Position numbers and translations under genes: made by a program. Below the pieces are notes generated by a model. It did no database searches, was not told the DNA's origin, and saw only the letters and a program-made list of their open reading frames with translations. Shown here one piece after another: positions 35,326 through 45,514 of a stretch of DNA of 64,000 bases. Numbering within the stretch: position 1 is the first letter of the stretch; each line of letters opens with the position of its first letter. The stretch is from NCBI RefSeq assembly GCF_002127325.2, contig NC_035441.2, positions 155,277,122 through 155,341,121 of the forward strand. The letters run 5' to 3'. This stretch comes from Helianthus annuus. Its lineage: Eukaryota > Streptophyta > Magnoliopsida > Asterales > Asteraceae.

Positions 35326-36052
35326 AATAGATAGTATAGATGATAGACTTTATCAGGTCATATCTAGTCTTACAAAATCAGCGACGAGACAAGACACACC
35401 ATCTCTCAAAAATCTAAAAACAGATTAAAAAATTCAGCAACGACACCTTTATCGCTGTTGCTGGCAGGTCTAATAATCAAAGTCCAACGACCCTTTAGAT
35501 TGTTGCTAACTGATAAACATAACTGTCATTCGAAGGGACACTACTGAAAATTGCAATCTCATTTTGAAGCTACAAAGTATAGCAAAATATGTTGCATATA
35601 AGAAGCTGTTTACGCACAGAGATAAGACGGGTCAGCTGATCCATGTAATTTTGATAGCTATAAATAATTCAACAATTATGGAATCCATAAAAAAAGATAC
35701 TAGAAAGTAAAAAGTAATAGCATCAAAATGTGGCACTGGATCTCCATCTCCTCACACAAACTGAAAAATCAACAATAAAAGGGAAGTGAGTTAATACTTA
35801 CTGAAATACGTTGCGAGTGTAGGCTAAGTAATGGGTCCTTGTGAAACATTGAGAAAGGATATGAGATCGTATAACACGTTTAGAAACCATAAATCACAAC
35901 ATACTGAAATACATTAACTGCAAACTAAAAATAGTTGCAATTGAAGGACAAACCAAGAAGAGAAGTGAATGAAGGCCAAACGTATGAATGATATGAAATA
36001 CATAATATTACATATGACCCACCTTTGCATTCACTGTCCTGCATCGGCCTCG
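35326..36052. other. Host segment between two retrotransposons
   Basis: This continues the DNA left of 13320. It is AT-rich with a possible minus exon end near 36020-36045 (AAAG/GTGGGT), but nothing recognisable. The Copia element begins at 36053 with cctcg (36048-36052) as the expected TSD; its partner lies outside the window. Confidence 0.4.
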
Positions 36053-36720
36053 TGTAGGTCCACCCGGAGGATCGAGTTAAACCTCTATTCCCTGTTTTCC
36101 GACGAACCCGAGAGTGCGGAATCCAACGGGTAAGTTAAACCAAGTTCGAACACGTAAGCGACAAACACGAGACTCAACGATTTACACTCAATGTATTAAT
36201 ACTTGAAACGGTTACAGTACAATGTTTACAAATAATCTCTGTAAACTCTCTCTGGTTCTCTCGTGTCTCACTGGATTTTTTCTTGTGTTTCTCTATGGTC
36301 TCTGTCTTCTGTCTTCAGTCCACTGCTGCTTATATAAGGGACATGACGACGAAACAGGCTGGAACTTGACGAAAGTTCATGGACCCGACGAAACTTCTCG
36401 GCGAAACTTCAATGTGACGAAACTTTAGGAGTTTCGTTAACAGAAAATTGGTCAGGAGTTTCTCCATGGGTCTTCAAGGAGTTTCGTCGAACAGAAGGTA
36501 AGGAGAGTTTCGTCATGTTCACATGCAGGAGATGTTCTTTGTCATGTTGATATCAGCTATTTCATCATGAACAAGACAAACAGAGAATAGATTTCTGAAT
36601 TCACGTTGTTTAAATGCAATCTTCACATGAAATGTCTTCATATGACATCATCATGGTGATGTCATGATGATGTGTCAGCGGGAAACGCTCACGGCTCTTC
36701 GTGCTTCGCGTGTCGAATTC
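36053..36720 (-). repeat. Copia left (3') LTR, first part
   Basis: Matches 57144-57339 over its first 195 bp. It is interrupted by the young Gypsy and resumes at 45403. The full LTR would be about 780 bp if it ends at 45514. Confidence 0.8.
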
Positions 36721-36885
36721 TATAACAACCCTCGGTAAAACCGACATTCTCATAAAAATTCCGACACCCTAATACATTTTTAAATATATCAACTTGTCTT
36801 TATATGCACCCCGTATGTGAAAACCGAGCCCGAAAATAAATTATACTATATAAAATAAATAAAAAACAAAATTTGTTAAACTGAG

Positions 36886-37149
36886 GCGGGCCGCGTAGGG
36901 CCTCACCTCAAGTTCATGCGGGCCGCGCGAATAGGAAAACCTGATATCACCAAAACCATAAGCCCAAGCGGGCCGCGTACATGTTTGGTCTAGTTGATGC
37001 GGGCCGCGAGCGACCCAAATTGTGGCATAACCCGGTGCGGCCACGTGTCCAACTCGTGTCGAGCCTATAGGGTGACCCAGCCAAGCTACGCCATTGACCT
37101 AAGTCAATGCGGGCCGCGTAAGGCCTGGCCAAACTTCACGCGGGCCGCG
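36886..37149 (+). promoter_or_regulatory. Six GCGGGCCGCG motifs upstream of TATA
   Basis: Copies start at 36886, 36918, 36968, 36999, 37109 and 37140. Three neighbouring pairs are 31-32 bp apart. They sit 20-290 bp upstream of the TATA box in an otherwise AT-rich LTR, and all six are kept in both LTRs. They are candidate promoter elements. Confidence 0.6.
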
Positions 37150-37169
37150 AGAAACCTCGGATCAGACAC

Positions 37170-37177
37170 TATAAATA
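37170..37177 (+). promoter_or_regulatory. TATA box of the young Gypsy (5' LTR)
   Basis: TATAAATA followed by a pyrimidine-rich stretch (tctttctgtctctctac) about 40-60 bp downstream that could hold the transcription start. It is repeated at 44399-44406 in the 3' LTR. Confidence 0.75.
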
Positions 37178-38173
37178 GAAGGCAACGGCCTTCAGTCCGT
37201 TTCGTTCAATTTTCTTTCTGTCTCTCTACACTTTTAAATAGTGGGCATTATACCCGAGTTCAATACCCCCTAAATTAGCGAGGTTCTGCTACGATGTAAG
37301 TATTATAACCCCTGGAGACGTATTAGATACGCTGCCCGATTGATCTAGGGTTCCGTAACGGCTGTCGTGGTTCTGCCCGACGTAGTCGTTGGAATGCCGT
37401 CCCGGGGAGGGTATTACTAATGTTAAAATGGGTTATTATACTAACACACGTGCATTTGTGTAAATTATAGATATTCACCAGGAAATCATAAAGGACAACC
37501 CTAAAATAGCAATGTGAGTAATCTCCTTTTTGTTAACAGTTTTTACAAAACCTTAACCTTTTTACAATGCGATTTAGCAGTGATTGAGTCTTTGTAATTC
37601 TACAATTACTGCCGGTATGTTGGGGTTTTGTATACAAAATGTGAGTAACGTTACCATTGGACGAAGAGTTAGCCAATGGGTAATATGACCCTCAGTCAGA
37701 CGTGACACTACTGAATGAGTAATTGGGTAGATGGAAACATTGTAATCGCCCTCAATACTGTTTAAAGTTAAATTAATAATTCTTGATTAAACTGAGATTC
37801 ATTCACCAGTATTTTCCACTGACAAAACCTTTTTAAAATGCGTTTCAGGTAACAAAAGGTGAAAGCCAAACTAGAAGCCAGCTGGACAGCACTGAAGGCT
37901 TGGAAAAGTGGCTATAAAAGTTACCTAAATAAAAGAAAGCGTTTATTTCAATAAAGTGGGATTTATCCCTATAATTCAGTGTGTAATAAAAACTTGGGTT
38001 TCACCCATGTGTTTGATATTATAAAATAAGGTGGTTTACTCTGATTTAAACATTTCCTAACTACGGTCCTGATGAAATTTCCGCTGCCAAATAAATTAAT
38101 AACGTGATACCACCGCAACTGGCTCACGGCCGCCCGTTCCCGGGAGAGAGGGATCGGGGGTTGTGACAGGAGG

Positions 38174-38187
38174 TGGTATCAGAGCTA
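38174..38187 (+). other. Primer binding site, tRNA-iMet type (young Gypsy)
   Basis: TGGTATCAGAGCTA, five bases after the 5' LTR. Confidence 0.92.
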
Positions 38188-38316
38188 TGCCACTGATTCA
38201 GCCACAGAAGTGTTCTGCTGACATCAAAATTCAAAGTGTTAGGAAATAAATTATGGAAATACGTGTATAATTGTATTTCTTGCTATGTGTTATCTGACTA
38301 TTTGTTAGTTTACAGT

Positions 38317-39159
38317 ATGAGTGACCAAGGACCTTCTGACGCCTATCGTCAACTGTCTGGTTCGCCTAGGAGTGAAGGCACCTCCTCTTCTCAGCCTGCC
38401 CTCTCAGGGTATTCTGCTGACACAGAAGAAGGGATCTTTGTGTTTAAGGCTCAGTCTGAAGAGCCATTTCCTCAGAAAAAGAGGGGATGGTTCAGTAGGG
38501 GAGCGCACGAGCGTAGGAAAAGAATGAAAAAGTTGCAGGAACAGCGAGTGTTAGCCGCAGCAAAAAGAGAAACTGATGCTTATAATCAGGATATGCTCAA
38601 TAGGGGTATCGCTAATATCCATATTTTAGCAACCACTGCTGCTGACCTAAACCTGGAACAAATGCTAGCACCACAACCACAAAATCCTGACCAACCCATG
38701 GAAATAGAAGACCAGATAGAAATACCTGATTTCAACCCGGAGGAGATACCTAGGGTACCTGCACCTGATCCTCTAGACCCAAACAATTACGACCCCTGGT
38801 GGGACGATGTTAGGGACTACGTGCAACAAAACCCAATACAGGAGAATGTGCCAATGCCCAACTTAGGAGCTTATCCAGGGTTAGATCCTCAAGATCCCTA
38901 CAACATTAGTGATGCATACGTTAGGGAAATTTTAGAGAACCCATATCCTTACCAGGCTCCGTATCAGGAACCCGTACCTCAGTTTCCAAACCCAGTCCTA
39001 GAACCTGCACCCCCAATGAGTGCAGAAAATGTCCAAGAACTTAGGACTTTCGGGGAGGAAATTTTAGAAAGCAGTGATCGAATGCGACAGGTGGGAGAGC
39101 GTCTCGTCTGGAAGTACGACGAGCGCAATATGGATTTCTGGATGAATCCATATCAGTGA
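38317..39159 (+). CDS. Extra proline-rich ORF upstream of gag-pol (ORF0)
   Basis: 280 residues starting MSDQGPSD. An in-frame upstream ATG at 38236 would add 27 hydrophobic residues. I prefer 38317 because a good branch point (CTGAC, ~38295) and acceptor (TTTACAG, ends 38315) immediately precede it. Visible parts are a Ser-rich N-terminus, a basic NLS-like segment (KKRGW then ERRKRMKK, about residues 53-72), an acidic Pro/Asp/Asn-rich middle with NPYPYQAPYQEPVP, and a short charged C-terminus ending NPYQ. No zinc knuckle, protease, RT or envelope feature is present. Tekay-type elements normally have only gag-pol, and the nested Gypsy in this window has no equivalent. The function is unknown. 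Its intact frame in a very young element suggests it is used. Confidence 0.75.
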   Translation: MSDQGPSDAYRQLSGSPRSEGTSSSQPALSGYSADTEEGIFVFKAQSEEPFPQKKRGWFSRGAHERRKRMKKLQEQRVLAAAKRETDAYNQDMLNRGIANIHILATTAADLNLEQMLAPQPQNPDQPMEIEDQIEIPDFNPEEIPRVPAPDPLDPNNYDPWWDDVRDYVQQNPIQENVPMPNLGAYPGLDPQDPYNISDAYVREILENPYPYQAPYQEPVPQFPNPVLEPAPPMSAENVQELRTFGEEILESSDRMRQVGERLVWKYDERNMDFWMNPYQ

Positions 39160-39422
39160 ACGTGATGACAATACGGTAGTAATAATAATAATATAATAAT
39201 ATATGTGTGTATATGTTAAAAAAAAAAACTACGGATGCATACTATTAGTATTGTAGCTTTACATTTCAGTCGGTACTGTAATTTTTAATTCTGTACTGGT
39301 GTGTATTGATGCATACTATATAAATAGAGTAAATGTCGCAATGCTTGACGCTTTTGGTTAAAAAGTGCGTGTCATGTGATTGGCTATATATAAATATTAT
39401 TTGTGATATTAATATTTGGTAA

Positions 39423-42400
39423 ATGTCTAAAATTCAGATGGCCGACGCGGGAAATCAAGAAAATCTGAATAACGATAACCAGAGTAACATTAACGTGGTT
39501 AATGAGAATTCGGACAATAATAACAACGGAAACCAAATGGATAATAGTGCCGTTCAGCATATTGTGGCACATGGAATTATAGATGCGATGCCATTTATTA
39601 TTCAAACAGTTCAGGAAGCGAATAATAAAAGTAAGCATAGCAGTAAGCGACCAACTGAACCAGAAAACAGCGTGAACAATGGACCCATACTTCAAGCGCC
39701 CGTTCCCAAAAGAAGAAGAACCATGCCCCATGGTTGTTCTTACAAGGAATTTTGGTCCTGCAAACCAATAGAATTCTCGGGCAATGAAGGACCCATTGCA
39801 GCTTTACGCTGGATAGAGAAAACTGAGGCAGTTCTGAAAATAAGCAAGTGTGCTGAAGAAGATAAAATAATGTTTGCTTCAAATCTGTTTAAAAATGCAG
39901 CCTTAGAATGGTGGAACACTATCCTCCAATCCAGAGGAAGTGATAGAATTTATAATATGGAATGGGAAGAATTCAAGAACATGGTAGAAAGGAAATTCTG
40001 CCCTCCCAATGAAAAAGAACAGATAGCAAATAAGTTCCTAAATCTTAGAATGACCGGGGTAGACAGTAAAGGTTACACTACCACATTCTTTGAATATGCT
40101 AGGATGGTACCAACCCTTGCATCACCAGAACCAGTGTTAATCTCCCGTTATATCTGGGGATTAATTGGGGAGATTAGGCATGTAGTCAAGGCAGCTAGAC
40201 CTCAAACCATAGAAGAAGCTGTAGAACTAGCCAATACCTTGACAGATGAGTTAATCCGTACTAGGGAAGAAGATCAGAGGAAAAACTTATCCCAAAGGCT
40301 TACCCAAGAACTCCGTTCTAAGAATTTCAACCGTAGGAATGTAGGTTCTACATCTGCACCTTATTGCAAGTATTGCAAAAGGAAGCATTCTGGAAAATGC
40401 TCCATATACTGCAATTTTTGCAAAATCTCAGGTCACAAGGAAGAAGATTGCAGGAAGAAAGCCAATAGCAGGGTATGCTTCAACTGTGGGGAACCAGGTC
40501 ATATCAAGACAAACTGCCCAAAATTGACCCCAGCTGCAAACAACCAGAACACTAGAAATGCTAGAGCATTTGTTTTGACTGCAGATGAAGCCAAGATGAT
40601 CCCAGACGTCATTGCTGGTACGTTTTTAGTTAATGATATTTTTGCTAAAGTATTATTTGACTCTGGTGCAAACCAAAGTTTTATTAATACTTCATTTTGC
40701 AAACTCCTAAATCAATCATTAACTAAACTACCACAAGAATGTCTAGTGGAAACTGCAAATGGAGAAACTGTTAGGATTTCTGAAATCTTGCAGGGAGCAA
40801 GAATAGAAATTTTTAATCAAAAATTTATTGCAAACCTTTACCCAATGAATCTGGCTGGATTTGATGTTGTGTTAGGAATGGATTGGTTAATAGCCAATAA
40901 AGCCAGTATTTTATGTGATCAAAAGATAATTCAATTAAAATCACCAAGAGGTGAAAAGATCTCAATTAAAGGAGATAAACCTTTTAGATCCACTAAATTC
41001 ATCTCTGTGATGAAAACTGCAAGTTGTATAAGAAAAGGATCTATAGTGTATTTGATTTCAATAATCACTAACACTAAAGGAAAAGAATTAAAAGATATCC
41101 CAGTAGTATCCCAATTTTCAGATGTCTTTCCAGAAGAATTGCCAGGACTACCGCCAGACAGGGAAGTCGAATTCAGAATTCACCTATTACCAGGAACAGC
41201 ACCAATTGCTAAAGCACCTTACCGTTTAGCACCCGCTGAAATGCAAGAACTGAAGAAACAATTAGACGAATTATTGGAAAAAGGATTTATACAACCAAGT
41301 TCATCGCCATGGGGAGCACCAATATTATTTGTCAAGAAAAAGGACGGATCGATGCGTATGTGCATTAACTACCGTGAATTGAACAAAGTCACGATTAAGA
41401 ATCGGTACCCATTACCAAGGATCGATGATTTGTTTGATCAACTTCAAGGAGCTCGATTTTTCTCTAAAATCGATTTAAGATCAGGATATCATCAATTAAA
41501 GGTACAGGAAGAGGATATTCCTAAAACCGCATTCAGAACGAGGTATGGTCATTATGAATTTAGTGTCATGCCATTTGGTTTAACCAATGCCCCAGCCGCA
41601 TTTATGGACATGATGAACCGAATATGTAAGCCATATTTGGATAAATTCATAATTGTCTTCATAGATGATATTCTCATTTATTCTAAAAGCAAAGAAGAGC
41701 ATGCAAAGCACTTGCACTTACTTTTAAGTTTATTAAGAAAAGAAAAGCTTTATGCTAAGTTTTCAAAATGCGAGTTTTGGTTAGAACAAGTGCAATTTCT
41801 CGGACATTTGGTGAATCATGAAGGAATTCATGTAGATCCAACAAAGATCGAAGCAATTACTAAATGGAAAACCCCTGAGTCACCAACTGAGGTTAGAAGT
41901 TTCTTAGGATTGGCCGGTTATTATAGAAGATTTATTCGAGATTTTTCTAGAATAGCCATTCCTTTAACTAAGTTAACCTGTAAATCTGTTAAGTTTGAAT
42001 GGGGACCAAAACAAGAAGAAGCCTTTAGAATCCTTAAGCAAAGATTAACCCATACACCCATACTAGCATTACCAGAAGGAACTGAAAACTTTGTAATCTT
42101 TTGTGACGCTTCTAAGTTAGGTTATGGATGTGTATTGATGCAACGTCAAAAGGTTATAGCTTATGCATCTAGACAACTTAAGAGTCATGAAGGAAATTAT
42201 TCGACCCATGATTTGGAATTAGGAGCCATAATTTTTGCCCTTAAGATTTGGAGACATTATCTTTATGGTAGTAAGTTTACCATATTCACTGATCATAAAA
42301 GTTTAAGATATGTTTTCGGGCAAAAAGAGCTGAATATGAGACAAAGACGTTGGATGGAATTGCTTAGTGATTATGACTGCGATATTCAGTATCATGCAGG

Positions 42401-43913
42401 AAAAGCCAATGTGGTGGCTGACGCTTTAAGTCGAAAATATTATGAAAAGCCAAAAAGAATACGTTCTCTTAAATTAAATCTACAAGTAGATTTAAACGAA
42501 CAGATTAGAAAAGCAAAAGAATCAGTAATCAAGGAAGATACTGAAAAATTAAAAGGAATGATTAAGGAATTAGAACAAGGAACGGATGGAATTTGGAGGT
42601 TCCATAAAAAGAGAATGTGGATACCTAAATTAGGAAATTTACGTTACCGTATATTAGAAGAAGCTCATAAATCTAAATATACGATGCATCCAGGAAGTGA
42701 TAAAATGTACCAGGATTTAAGAAAAAATTTCTGGTGGATAGGAATGAAAAAGGATATAGCAGCTTATGTTTCTAAATGTTTAACTTGCTCACAAGTTAAA
42801 GCTGAACACCAGAAACCCTCAGGTTTATTACAACAATTAGAAATACCAGTTTGGAAGTGGGAATTGATAACAATGGATTTTGTTACCAAATTGCCTAAAA
42901 CAAGGAAAGGAAATGATACAATCTGGGTGATTGTAGATAGGTTAACCAAGTCAGCTCATTTCTTACCAATAAAGGAAACCTTTAGTATGGAACAATTAGC
43001 CAAATTGTATGTAAATGAAATCGTTTCTTTACATGGCATACCTTTATCAATTGTTTCTGATAGAGATAGCCGTTTTACTTCTCATTTTTGGTCAAGTTTT
43101 CAAAGAGCAATGGGAACTAAGCTAAACCTAAGCACCGCTTATCACCCTCAAACGGACGGACAAAGCGAAAGAACAATTCAGACGATGGAGGACATGCTTA
43201 GAGCTTGTGTAATTGATTTCGGAGGTAATTGGGACGAACACTTACCTTTGATAGAATTTTCTTATAATAACAGTTATCACACAAGTATCAATGCTGCACC
43301 ATTCAAAGCACTTTATGGACGAAAGTGCAGAACCCCAGTCTGTTGGGCAGAAATTGGAGAAAAGCAACTATCTGGACCCGAGATAGTACAAGAAACAACC
43401 AATAAAATTATTCAAGTCAAGGAACGACTGAAAGCAGCACGTGATCGACAAAAGAGTTATGCCGATAACATACGCAAACCCTTAGAATTTCAAGTAGGAG
43501 ATAAAGTATTATTGAAAGTTTCACCCTGGAAAGGAGTGGTAAGATTCATCAAAAGAGGAAAGCTAAGTCCCAGGTATATTGGACCTTTTAAAATTATCAG
43601 AAGAATAGGACCTGTAGCTTATCAGCTACAACTGCCAGAGGAGATGGCAGGAATACATGATGTGTTTCATGTATCCAATCTTAAAAAGTGTTTAGCTGAC
43701 GAATCGCTCGTAGTACCTCTCAAAGATATAGAGATAAATGAGCAACTCAAGTTTGTGGAGAAGCCTCTACAAATTGAAGATAGGAAAATTAAGAATCTCA
43801 AACATAAAAGACTAGTTCTGGTCAAAGTGAAATGGAATTCCAAAAGAGGACCCGAGTACACATGGGAACTTGAATCGGAAATGAAAAAGAAATATCCACA
43901 CTTGTTCCAGTAG
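39423..43913 (+). CDS. Intact gag-pol polyprotein of the young Gypsy
   Basis: 1496 residues in one frame. Gag spans about residues 100-300 ([22 protein letters not shown]) with CCHC knuckles, the main one [14 protein letters not shown] at ~351-364. Protease is DSGA at ~413. RT runs from ~600 with [11 protein letters not shown] and catalytic FIDD (Asp 748-749). RNase H includes [17 protein letters not shown] and TDHKSL. Integrase has the H-H-C-C zinc finger from ~1081 and catalytic Asp1152, Asp1213 and Glu1249; the 35 residues between the last two are as expected. A chromodomain-like tail (VKVKWN, PEYTWE, YPHLF) may direct insertion to heterochromatin. Gag and pol are not separated by a stop or frameshift. 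RT has CINY where CIDY is usual. It appears capable of encoding all enzymes. Confidence 0.96.
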   Translation: MSKIQMADAGNQENLNNDNQSNINVVNENSDNNNNGNQMDNSAVQHIVAHGIIDAMPFIIQTVQEANNKSKHSSKRPTEPENSVNNGPILQAPVPKRRRTMPHGCSYKEFWSCKPIEFSGNEGPIAALRWIEKTEAVLKISKCAEEDKIMFASNLFKNAALEWWNTILQSRGSDRIYNMEWEEFKNMVERKFCPPNEKEQIANKFLNLRMTGVDSKGYTTTFFEYARMVPTLASPEPVLISRYIWGLIGEIRHVVKAARPQTIEEAVELANTLTDELIRTREEDQRKNLSQRLTQELRSKNFNRRNVGSTSAPYCKYCKRKHSGKCSIYCNFCKISGHKEEDCRKKANSRVCFNCGEPGHIKTNCPKLTPAANNQNTRNARAFVLTADEAKMIPDVIAGTFLVNDIFAKVLFDSGANQSFINTSFCKLLNQSLTKLPQECLVETANGETVRISEILQGARIEIFNQKFIANLYPMNLAGFDVVLGMDWLIANKASILCDQKIIQLKSPRGEKISIKGDKPFRSTKFISVMKTASCIRKGSIVYLISIITNTKGKELKDIPVVSQFSDVFPEELPGLPPDREVEFRIHLLPGTAPIAKAPYRLAPAEMQELKKQLDELLEKGFIQPSSSPWGAPILFVKKKDGSMRMCINYRELNKVTIKNRYPLPRIDDLFDQLQGARFFSKIDLRSGYHQLKVQEEDIPKTAFRTRYGHYEFSVMPFGLTNAPAAFMDMMNRICKPYLDKFIIVFIDDILIYSKSKEEHAKHLHLLLSLLRKEKLYAKFSKCEFWLEQVQFLGHLVNHEGIHVDPTKIEAITKWKTPESPTEVRSFLGLAGYYRRFIRDFSRIAIPLTKLTCKSVKFEWGPKQEEAFRILKQRLTHTPILALPEGTENFVIFCDASKLGYGCVLMQRQKVIAYASRQLKSHEGNYSTHDLELGAIIFALKIWRHYLYGSKFTIFTDHKSLRYVFGQKELNMRQRRWMELLSDYDCDIQYHAGKANVVADALSRKYYEKPKRIRSLKLNLQVDLNEQIRKAKESVIKEDTEKLKGMIKELEQGTDGIWRFHKKRMWIPKLGNLRYRILEEAHKSKYTMHPGSDKMYQDLRKNFWWIGMKKDIAAYVSKCLTCSQVKAEHQKPSGLLQQLEIPVWKWELITMDFVTKLPKTRKGNDTIWVIVDRLTKSAHFLPIKETFSMEQLAKLYVNEIVSLHGIPLSIVSDRDSRFTSHFWSSFQRAMGTKLNLSTAYHPQTDGQSERTIQTMEDMLRACVIDFGGNWDEHLPLIEFSYNNSYHTSINAAPFKALYGRKCRTPVCWAEIGEKQLSGPEIVQETTNKIIQVKERLKAARDRQKSYADNIRKPLEFQVGDKVLLKVSPWKGVVRFIKRGKLSPRYIGPFKIIRRIGPVAYQLQLPEEMAGIHDVFHVSNLKKCLADESLVVPLKDIEINEQLKFVEKPLQIEDRKIKNLKHKRLVLVKVKWNSKRGPEYTWELESEMKKKYPHLFQ

Positions 43914-43938
43914 ATCTCGAGGACGAGCTCTAAAACAA

Positions 43939-43949
43939 GGTGGGGAGGA
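43939..43949 (+). other. Polypurine tract of the young Gypsy
   Basis: GGTGGGGAGGA directly before the TATAACAACC start of the 3' LTR. It confirms that the LTR begins with TA. Confidence 0.88.
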
Positions 43950-45397
43950 TATAACAACCCTCGGTAAAACCGACATTCTCATAAAAATTCCGACACCCTA
44001 ATACATTTTTAAATATATCAACTTGTCTTTATATGCACCCCGTATGTGAAAACCGAGCCCGAAAATAAATTATACTATATAAAATAAATAAAAAACAAAA
44101 TTTGTTAAACTGAGGCGGGCCGCGTAGGGCCTCACCTCAAGTTCATGCGGGCCGCGCGAATAGGAAAACCTGATATCACCAAAACCATAAGCCCAAGCGG
44201 GCCGCGTACATGTTTGGTCTAGTTGATGCGGGCCGCGAGCGACCCAAATTGTGGCATAACCCGGTGCGGCCACGTGTCCAACTTGTGTCGAGCCTATAGG
44301 GTGACCCAGCCAAGCTACGCCATTGACCTAAGTCAATGCGGGCCGCGTAAGGCCTGGCCAAACTTCACGCGGGCCGCGAGAAACCTCGGATCAGACACTA
44401 TAAATAGAAGGCAACGGCCTTCAGTCCGTTTCGTTCAATTTTCTTTCTGTCTCTCTACACTTTTAAATAGTGGGCATTATACCCGAGTTCAATACCCCCT
44501 AAATTAGCGAGGTTCTGCTACGATGTAAGTATTATAACCCCTGGAGACGTATTAGATACGCTGCCCGATTGATCTAGGGTTCCGTAACGGCTGTCGTGGT
44601 TCTGCCCGACGTAGTCGTTGGAATGCTGTCCCGGGGAGGGTATTACTAATGTTAAAATGGGTTATTATACTAACACACGTGCATTTGTGTAAATTATAGA
44701 TATTCACCAGGAAATCATAAAGGACAACCCTAAAATAGCAATGTGAGTAATCTCCTTTTTGTTAACAGTTTTTACAAAACCTTAACCTTTTTACAATGCG
44801 ATTTAGCAGTGATTGAGTCTTTGTAATTCTACAATTACTGCCGGTATGTTGGGGTTTTGTATACAAAATGTGAGTAACGTTACCATTGGACGAAGAGTTA
44901 GCCAATGGGTAATATGACCCTCAGTCAGACGTGACACTACTGAATGAGTAATTGGGTAGATGGAAACATTGTAATCGCCCTCAATACTGTTTAAAGTTAA
45001 ATTAATAATTCTTGATTAAACTGAGATTCATTCACCAGTATTTTCCACTGACAAAACCTTTTTAAAACGCGTTTCAGGTAACAAAAGGTGAAAGCCAAAC
45101 TAGAAGCCAGCTGGACAGCACTGAAGGCTTGGAAAAGTGGCTATAAAAGTTACCTAAATAAAAGAAAGCGTTTATTTCAATAAAGTGGGATTTATCCCTA
45201 TAATTCAGTGTGTAATAAAAACTTGGGTTTCACCCATGTGTTTGATATTATAAAATAAGGTGGTTTACTCTGATTTAAACATTTCCTAACTACGGTCCTG
45301 ATGAAATTTCCGCTGCCAAATAAATTAATAACGTGATACCACCGCAACTGGCTCACGGCCGCCCGTTCCCGGGAGAGAGGGATCGGGGGTTGTGACA
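43950..45397 (+). repeat. 3' LTR of the young Gypsy
   Basis: 1448 bp, same length as the 5' LTR. Differences seen: C to T near 44284 and 44627, and T to C near 45068. The TATA box is 44399-44406. Confidence 0.96.
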
Positions 45398-45402
45398 AAT
45401 TC

Positions 45403-45514
45403 TGGGGTGCACGACGGAGGAATGTCGTGACATCGGGCTTGAGCTGAACCTAACCGAGTCGAACCAAACCGAGTCGAACCGAACTGAGTCGCGTCCACAT
45501 AATATGTATCAACA
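45403..45514 (-). repeat. Copia left LTR, second part
   Basis: Resumes after the Gypsy TSD. I place the LTR edge at 45514 (TATCAACA), followed by a C-rich polypurine tract (minus). Alternative edges exist near 45618 and 45651, because a similar junction recurs there. Confidence 0.5.

Larger units (their letters stand above)
36721..38168 (+). repeat. 5' LTR of the young Gypsy
   Basis: TATAACAACC...GTTGTGACA. It holds six copies of GCGGGCCGCG upstream of the TATA box, and a strong splice-donor-like GTAAGTAT at 37296. Confidence 0.96.
36721..45397 (+). mobile_element. Young, apparently intact Ty3/Gypsy chromovirus-type element
   Basis: 8677 bp on plus with the TSD aattc (36716-36720 and 45398-45402). 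Layout: 5' LTR 36721-38168, PBS 38174-38187, an extra ORF 38317-39159, gag-pol 39423-43913, PPT 43939-43949, 3' LTR 43950-45397. The LTRs are both 1448 bp and differ at three positions I could find, all C/T at CpG. Gag-pol is one uninterrupted frame with all catalytic residues. The LTR begins TATAAC, not TG. The C-terminal VKVKWN...PEYTWE...YPHLF groups it with Tekay-like chromoviruses. By eye this is the youngest and most complete element in the window. Confidence 0.96.

Noticed and set aside
36994..37278. 94-codon frame repeated in both young-Gypsy LTRs (also 44223-44507)
   Set aside because: It spans the GCGGGCCGCG motifs and the TATA box, so it is promoter DNA. Duplication reflects LTR identity, not selection.
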